DNA of 7,176 bases, taken from Bacteroidales bacterium UBA4243. GTDB taxonomy: Bacteria > Bacteroidota > Bacteroidia > Bacteroidales > F082. The notes beneath the pieces are model-generated. The model did not search any database. It saw only the letters and a list, made by a program, of their open reading frames with translations, and was not told the DNA's origin. The position numbers were made by a program, and so were the translations under genes. Position 1 is the first letter of the stretch; the number at the start of each line of letters is the position of its first letter. This document shows, piece by piece, positions 6,301-7,176 of the stretch. Location: the NCBI GenBank assembly GCA_002396205.1, contig DGXB01000059.1, positions 325-7,500 on the forward strand, in the 5' to 3' direction.

Positions 6301-7126
6301 CATCTTGACGACCACGTCCGAAGCCGCCATCGCGCCCTTCCACGGTGTCATCGTGGAAGTGAACGGAAACGAAACGGTCACTTTCAGCCGCGCCGAGCAG
6401 CAAGCTGCCGCCACTGCCAACCAAGGCATGTTGAACATCACGGTTTCGGAGCAAAAGGCTGACACACGCGGCGCTTCGACAGGCTCAGCGACCGCCATCG
6501 ACAACGCCATCGTGCGCTTCGGCGAGGGAGAGCAGTTGGGCAAGTTCCACTTCGGTAATCCAAGCGCCAACATCTGCATCCCGCAGGGCGGAAAGGAATA
6601 TGCCGTGGCCAACGTTAACGTCGGTACAGACGTTGCGCGCAACGTCTCTACAAACGAGATTCCCGTCAATTTCAAGGCCTCGAAGAATGGCGAATACACC
6701 ATTTCCGTGAACCCTGAAAACGTGGAATTCGACTATCTGCACCTGATTGACAACCTCACTGGAACGGACGTGGACTTGCTGGCCCTTCGATGCTTCGACT
6801 TTGCTCAGCAACCTCAGGCTCAGGGACCAGCCTCTTACACCTTCACTGCCAAGACGACGGACTATGCTTCGCGTTTCCGTTTGGTGTTTTCCGCAAGCGG
6901 GGACGCTTGCGAACCCATTGGGAATTTTGCCTTCATCAGCAATGGCAACATCATCGTCAACGGCGAGGGAATGTTGCAGGTGGTTGATGTCACGGGGCGC
7001 GTCATCGTTTGTAGGGACGCATCGCATGCGTCCGCCATTTCCACCAGCGGGATGACACCGGGCATTTATGTGCTCCGCCTCATCAACGGAAACGACGTGA
7101 AGGTGCAGAAGGTAGTGGTGAGATGA
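2..7126 (+). CDS. Giant modular T9SS-secreted surface protein with GLUG, Ig-like and beta-helix repeats (5'-partial)
   Basis: The frame is open from base 2 to TGA 7124-7126, giving 2374 visible residues. The 17 codons before GTG 53 are in frame and glycine-rich, and no ribosome binding site precedes that GTG, so the true start and signal peptide lie upstream of the window. Domain order by visible residue: glycine-rich 1-113, GLUG A1 114-377, Ig-like 378-458, beta-helix B1 459-693, GLUG A2 694-949, Ig-like 950-1043, GLUG C1 1044-1296, Ig-like 1297-1387, GLUG C2 1388-1637, Ig-like 1638-1722, beta-helix B2 1723-1965, C-terminal module 1966-2308, T9SS sorting domain 2309-2374. From family knowledge, such proteins cross the outer membrane by the type IX system and are anchored or released after the tail is removed. 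I saw no HExxH or other catalytic motif. A binding or adhesin role is inferred. No neighbouring gene is visible, so operon context is unknown. Confidence 0.93.
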   Translation, partial: GPGGGGGGGGAAGNVAWVVYSGTANGYYYAGAKGGKGGTNANNTSAPDGAQVFLDNPKHADIQAGGLRPDASDYSDCDGWENGNAWHDGGAGGGCGNASSNGSAVSLALWPTSGAGTAESPYLLNNAAEWNTFATNVNNGISFNGKYIQLNNSISVSMMVGLCEESPYAPRPFSGTFLGNGKTLTVSISSSATGTGTNEQGVAPFHYIKGATIKDLTVAGTIASASYYTAGIVGFAHGSNLVEGCTVTATLNISNNYAGGIIGHAMNSITTVKDCFFNGTFNGVSGSRINIGAIWGWCNSAIGVLQNCWEKGTYNNITSMHPMGLMAAATTGTVTTTSCLYVNQPIGTPTNANTIVGASQVSTSAPGTESGIYGPVKAPDGSDYYLPCVVSGIKDKYVRTGSAIVPDIVVTCNEIALENGTDYEVTIANNVNLGTAQVTVTGKGSYSGTESFTFSIVDYEIVNPAITRLQNKAYKVIKNTTIDWDRVVVEGDVILILGEGTTLEVPLGIEVSAGNSLTIEGPGTLQISGWFSPCAGIGADNPGTIIINGGTINVHGGMNSAGLGGSQSSTGAGRVIINGGVVNATGDGYAPGIGAGGYGRCCEIVINGGQVTANPGAHGTKGIGVDDYNDLSGTLTIGWTHPDDFIDSKSGIRLAIVNFADGKQFVYEGTQNIATGANFNTGGDKKIVPFIATGTLPGAGTEGDPYRISSTADWNAFVANVITGNSYSGQYVELTNNISVAQKCGYVMQTTPSRAFSGTFIGNDHTITATINDMSADYGTALFSYINGATIKNLTVAGTITSANKHAAGLVSYAEGTNLIEKCYVTATLNIKSDYAGGIIGHGMTSATTIMESIFAGTFNGIGGNRANVGGIWGWSTDGTSTLQSCLEAGNYNNISSMHPMGLQGATGSIQNSYYVHTQIGSPANACIVSGALQAYTSAPDNEIYWQFTAADGNNYYLSCTVNDVLSSYEWQTGSPDISFTPVVKGITGEALTLGTDYTAMLDDNDVTSFPITINSAGTHTLIFTGMGQYYNGSKTFNIVLHDPFEGAGTSEEDPYLINNATDWAYLADNVAYGKDYSGKYFKLNANIEVTEMVGTIAHDFKGIFDGGGNTLTFTKGTSERPFAEDHCAPFRSVDGATIKNLKVTGNIYSFKKYAAGLVARSNGTTNISSCVVGTVIHSGITGDGTHGGIIGHPFGPLTISECVYNGRLLTNNGTTKCGGFVGWYNGNTVNVNNSLYAPNTSITPAAGETDITDGATFVRGGNIDAYCYYTQALGDAQGIQVFATLPGNEVCIQAQALDGNMYYHPCIVSDVEATYELEDNLQITLNVTGLNGELTLGNDYTATLNGAAVQQNTISITAGGYYTLILTGIPNDYTGSKQITFVVTHDLPGTGTEEDPYLISSAANWNQFAVNVASGMDYSGEYVKLDADINVSSMVGTSEHPFKGIFRGDDNYTLTFTAGSPSAPVNEEYCAPFRYVENATIENLKVAGDIYMSKKFAAGLVSRTLGTTNITNCIVSTVIHSSIAGDGTHGGIVSMPSGTLNMTGCIYDGRLFTTNGTNCCAGLIGWHNGCVINFSNLFYIPNTGITPAAGETAITNGATIVRGRNAAQTCYYAETLGEAQGTRIYVSPGNDFYKKITANSHTYYQLCTISNVTDAYQYTGEDITIVPTVKAADGTELANDTDYTYAFNPSSVNEKGDYTLTITAKGSDCVGSKNISFAVTDIKPMTAESTELTGEYKVYGNITVNQRITINGEVVLNLGAGNTLTAKKGIELSEGNKLTINGPGSLIIDDCNDNKSGIGAVRVGTLVINGGYLNVKGHATAAGLGGDYNNTSGGSITINGGVVIAEGGVFSAGIGGGVSDSDQTGVCGDIVINGGQVTAGSSIGFFGIGIGPGYRILGGPTKSGTLTIGWTNPNDFVKSIGHIYRGETFLNSVTFVEGKRFFIDGTQTIATAADIEGNKIVPAMTIRIDGYGEGNDGWAFIASPVVGNIAPTAVDNLVGTEISTGVYDFDLYRLNPTSVIWENYHQHNTQEDPFMLVNGQGYLYATKETKTLMFYGPYNTGTEKEIENLPQGFNLVGNPFITDAYVNKPYYTLNEDGSAILTTTSEAAIAPFHGVIVEVNGNETVTFSRAEQQAAATANQGMLNITVSEQKADTRGASTGSATAIDNAIVRFGEGEQLGKFHFGNPSANICIPQGGKEYAVANVNVGTDVARNVSTNEIPVNFKASKNGEYTISVNPENVEFDYLHLIDNLTGTDVDLLALRCFDFAQQPQAQGPASYTFTAKTTDYASRFRLVFSASGDACEPIGNFAFISNGNIIVNGEGMLQVVDVTGRVIVCRDASHASAISTSGMTPGIYVLRLINGNDVKVQKVVVR
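8..31 (+). repeat. GGN trinucleotide tract encoding eight glycines
   Basis: Codons GGC, GGT, five consecutive GGC and one GGG encode eight glycines in a row. The repeat unit is three bases, so slippage would change the number of glycines without shifting the reading frame. The tract is near the window edge and nothing regulatory is visible around it. Confidence 0.8.
341..1132 (+). other. GLUG module A1
   Basis: This is the first of four related modules (visible residues 114-377). It opens with the signature GTAESPYLLNNAAEWNTF, seen in the others as GT(E)xDPYxIxxxxxW. It then has PFSGTFLGNGKTLT, the block GATIKDLTVAGTI, and GLUG-type turns AGIVGFAHG and AGGIIGHAMN, each followed by a strand and a cysteine (EGCTV, KDCFF, QNCWE). 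GLUG motifs are short beta-solenoid-like repeats found in many extracellular proteins, including streptococcal M26 IgA peptidases; the peptidase domain itself is absent here. It is closest to module A2: bases 629-679 match 2363-2413 at 44 of 51 positions by hand alignment, and both contain SSMHPMGL or TSMHPMGL. Confidence 0.75.
1133..1375 (+). other. Ig-like beta-sandwich module 1
   Basis: Visible residues 378-458 follow the pattern shared by four copies in this protein: (A/T)xDGxxYYxxCxVS, then a strand with a tyrosine, then GTDYxVTI, then GSYSGTESFTFSIVD. The GTDY...GkGxYsGt...F.I pattern is typical of bacterial Ig-like modules of surface proteins, where the module usually serves as a spacer or stalk. 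The cysteine in YYLPC is conserved in all four copies; a second, VTCNE, is unique to this copy. The boundaries are my estimate from the repeat comparison. Confidence 0.6.
1376..2080 (+). other. Beta-helix module B1 with INGG turns
   Basis: Visible residues 459-693 begin with strand-rich sequence (AYKVIKNTTIDW, VVVEGDVILILGEG, NSLTIEGPGTLQI). Three regularly spaced turns follow, TIIINGGTINV, RVIINGGVVNA and EIVINGGQVTA (near residues 545, 577 and 607), separated by glycine-rich loops such as SAGLGGS and APGIGAGG. The module closes with GTLTIGWTHPDDF and a KQFVYEGTQNIATGA strand pair. This pattern is that of right-handed beta-helix surface modules common in Bacteroidales proteins. Its paralogue is B2 at 5168-5896; bases 1895-1936 match 5711-5752 at 35 of 42 positions by hand alignment. 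No catalytic residue pattern of a pectate lyase type was recognised. Confidence 0.7.
2081..2848 (+). other. GLUG module A2
   Basis: Visible residues 694-949 repeat module A1. The opening is GAGTEGDPYRISSTADWNAF, then AFSGTFIGNDHTIT, GATIKNLTVAGTI, the GLUG turns AGLVSYAEG and AGGIIGHGMT, and the SSMHPMGL segment. It follows beta-helix B1, so the order A1-Ig-B1-A2 indicates a duplication that was then separated, or a B module inserted between two A modules. Compared with A1 it lacks some cysteines (for example KDCFF becomes MESIF), which argues that not all of them form conserved disulfides. Confidence 0.75.
2849..3130 (+). other. Ig-like beta-sandwich module 2
   Basis: Visible residues 950-1043 carry AADGNNYYLSCTVND, then LTLGTDYTAML, then GTHTLIFTGMGQYYNGSKTFNIVLHD. 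The same landmarks as in the other three copies are present, in the same position directly after a GLUG module. It is most like copy 3, which also ends in a YxGSK strand. It is probably a spacer module with no activity of its own. Confidence 0.6.
3131..3889 (+). other. GLUG module C1
   Basis: Visible residues 1044-1296 start with GAGTSEEDPYLINNATDWAYL and continue with DFKGIFDGGGNTLTFT, CAPFRSVDGATIKNLKVTG, the GLUG turn AAGLVARSNG, then GDGTHGGIIGHPFG and KCGGFVGWYNG. The APNTSITPAAGETDIT stretch and the YCYYTQALGDAQG stretch are shared only with C2, so C1 and C2 form a second subfamily distinct from A1/A2. Bases 3527-3571 match 4556-4600 at 39 of 45 positions by hand alignment. Several cysteines sit at the ends of strands (SSCVV, SECVY, KCGGF). 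Confidence 0.75.
3890..4162 (+). other. Ig-like beta-sandwich module 3
   Basis: Visible residues 1297-1387 show ALDGNMYYHPCIVSD, then ELTLGNDYTATLNG, then GYYTLILTGIPNDYTGSKQ and a final FVVTHD strand. It follows C1 exactly as module 2 follows A2, so each GLUG module and its Ig-like module appear to be one duplicating unit of roughly 1 kb. Confidence 0.6.
4163..4912 (+). other. GLUG module C2
   Basis: Visible residues 1388-1637 repeat C1 closely: GTGTEEDPYLISSAANWNQF, PFKGIFRGDDNYTLTFT, YCAPFRYVENATIENLKVAG, AAGLVSRTLG, GDGTHGGIVSMPSG, CCAGLIGWHNG and IPNTGITPAAGETAIT. The expected GGIIGH of the other three modules is replaced by GGIVSM in this copy, a local loss of the GLUG consensus. C1 and C2 are adjacent, separated only by Ig-like module 3, which fits a tandem duplication of a GLUG plus Ig-like unit. 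Confidence 0.75.
4913..5167 (+). other. Ig-like beta-sandwich module 4
   Basis: Visible residues 1638-1722 carry the most divergent version of the pattern: TANSHTYYQLCTISNV, then TELANDTDYTYAF, then GDYTLTITAKGSDCVGSKN and FAVTD. The conserved YYxxC cysteine remains, and the strand before SK gains an extra cysteine (SDCVGSK). It links the last GLUG module to beta-helix B2. Confidence 0.55.
5168..5896 (+). other. Beta-helix module B2 with INGG turns
   Basis: Visible residues 1723-1965 are the second copy of the B module. Strands GEYKVYGNITV, EVVLNLGAGNTL and NKLTINGPGSLII match B1 in order. Three turns follow, TLVINGGYLNV, SITINGGVVIA and DIVINGGQVTA (near residues 1807, 1837 and 1871), with loops AAGLGGD and SAGIGGGV. 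It closes with GTLTIGWTNPNDF and KRFFIDGTQTIATAAD. B1 and B2 bracket the A2-C1-C2 stretch. The function is inferred to be structural or binding. Confidence 0.7.
6783..6828. repeat. CTTCGA/GCTCAG-type interspersed repeat inserted in frame
   Basis: This stretch is built from CCCTTCGA, a second CTTCGA two bases later, then GCTCAG, and a second GCTCAG followed by GGACC. The combination CTTCGAC...GCTCAGG is a familiar short interspersed repeat in Bacteroidota and some other genomes (from memory, not searched). It encodes LRCFDFAQQPQAQG, about 14 residues, which break the flow from DVDLLA to PASYTFTAK. In relatives I recall, DLLA is followed almost directly by a Pro-Ser-Tyr strand. The insert keeps the frame open, so the protein stays intact. 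The exact ends and any target duplication cannot be fixed without an uninserted relative. Confidence 0.65.
6892..6911. repeat. Perfect 8-bp inverted repeat in the coding region
   Basis: CGCAAGCG (6892-6899) and CGCTTGCG (6904-6911) are perfect reverse complements around the 4-base loop GGGA. The hairpin lies in the codons for the SASGDACEP linker between the RLVF strand and the sorting domain. It lacks the TTTGTAGGG and CCGC flanks of the two REP-like elements further on, so it may belong to another repeat family or be chance. Confidence 0.6.
6926..7123 (+). other. Type IX secretion system C-terminal sorting domain (Por secretion tail, type A)
   Basis: The last 66 residues (visible 2309-2374) show the type A tail pattern: FAFISNGNIIV, then MLQVVDVTGRVIV, a variable loop, then TPGIYVLRLINGNDVKVQKVVVR at the stop. 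The DxxGRxV strand, the PGxYxLR strand and the basic Val-Arg ending are the usual marks of this domain. From family knowledge, it directs the protein from the periplasm through the T9SS translocon and is cleaved by a sortase-like protease at the surface. The variable loop VCRDASHASAI is encoded by a REP-like hairpin (7008-7038). Confidence 0.9.
7008..7038. repeat. REP-like hairpin element, copy 1, inside the sorting-domain codons
   Basis: The layout is TTTGTAG (7008-7014), stem GGACGCAT (7015-7022), loop CGC, stem ATGCGTCC (7026-7033) and tail GCCAT. The stem is a perfect 8 bp. The outer bases match those of copy 2 at 7135-7167 (TTTGTAGGG on the left, CCGCnAT on the right), while the inner stem differs but stays complementary. 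That is the behaviour expected of a REP-like mobile or structural repeat rather than chance. It is translated as VCRDASHASAI in the variable loop of the sorting domain. Confidence 0.7.
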
Positions 7127-7134
7127 ATCCGAGA

Positions 7135-7167
7135 TTTGTAGGGCTGTCGTATTACGGCAGCCGCAAT
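7135..7167. repeat. REP-like hairpin element, copy 2, just after the stop codon; possible transcript 3' end
   Basis: The layout is TTTGTAG (7135-7141), stem GGCTGTCGT (7142-7150), loop ATT, stem ACGGCAGCC (7154-7162) and tail GCAAT. The stem is 9 bp with one G-T wobble. It begins 8 bases after the TGA. There is no T-run on either side in either direction, so a classical intrinsic terminator is not supported, although a hairpin here could stabilise the 3' end of the mRNA. The rest of the 50-base stretch after the stop (7127-7176) holds no start of a further gene that I can support. Confidence 0.7.
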
Positions 7168-7176
7168 GGAACCCAA

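Larger units (their letters stand above)
5897..6925 (+). other. C-terminal Bacteroidales surface-protein module
   Basis: Visible residues 1966-2308 carry landmarks that recur near the C-terminus of many large Bacteroidales surface proteins: GWAFIASPV, YDFDLYRLNPTSVIWENY, NGQGYLYA, LVGNPF (6227-6244), then IAPFHGVIVEV and VTFSRAEQ. A second strand-rich part follows, with the EYTISVNPENVEFDYLHLIDNLTG region and TTDYASRFRLVFSA. I know no gene name or enzymatic activity for this module; it normally precedes the sorting domain. Between DVDLLA and PASYTFTAKTTDY this copy carries an in-frame stretch that looks foreign (repeat at 6783-6828). Confidence 0.65.

Noticed and set aside
7142..7162. Intrinsic transcription terminator after the stop codon
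   Set aside because: The hairpin is strong but has no T-run on either strand, and its flanks match a repeat also found inside the coding region, so it is annotated as a REP-like repeat with a possible 3'-end role.
7127..7176. Start of a downstream gene in the last 50 bases
   Set aside because: No start codon with a credible ribosome binding site is visible, and most of the stretch is taken up by the hairpin repeat.

Overview
The window is almost entirely one very large open reading frame on the + strand. It enters from beyond the left edge (open from base 2) and stops at TGA 7124-7126, giving 2374 visible residues. The start codon, signal peptide and promoter lie outside the window. Only 50 bases of non-coding DNA follow the stop. 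The long minus-strand and other-frame ORFs look like shadows of this gene.

The protein looks like a modular, secreted cell-surface protein of a Bacteroidota organism, most likely a member of the Bacteroidales. The reasons are the C-terminal type IX secretion (Por) sorting domain ending KVVVR, the GLUG-type repeats, the INGG-type beta-helix repeats, and short interspersed hairpin repeats of kinds I associate with these genomes. No catalytic motif was seen. An adhesin, matrix or glycan-contact role is inference only.

Layout: glycine-rich segment (2-340); GLUG module A1 (341-1132) and Ig-like module 1 (1133-1375); beta-helix module B1 (1376-2080); GLUG module A2 (2081-2848) and Ig-like 2 (2849-3130); GLUG module C1 (3131-3889) and Ig-like 3 (3890-4162); GLUG module C2 (4163-4912) and Ig-like 4 (4913-5167); beta-helix module B2 (5168-5896); a C-terminal Bacteroidales surface-protein module (5897-6925); and the T9SS sorting domain (6926-7123). 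A1/A2, C1/C2 and B1/B2 are paralogous pairs that can still be aligned at the DNA level, so the gene grew by internal duplication.

The most interesting DNA-level signal is in the last 400 bases. A CTTCGA/GCTCAG-type interspersed repeat appears to be inserted in frame at 6783-6828. Two REP-like hairpins share the frame TTTGTAGGG-stem-CCGCnAT; one lies inside the sorting domain and one 8 bases after the stop. A further perfect 8-bp palindrome lies at 6892-6911. I found no evidence of a new multi-gene system: the window holds no second gene, RNA gene, CRISPR array or transposase.
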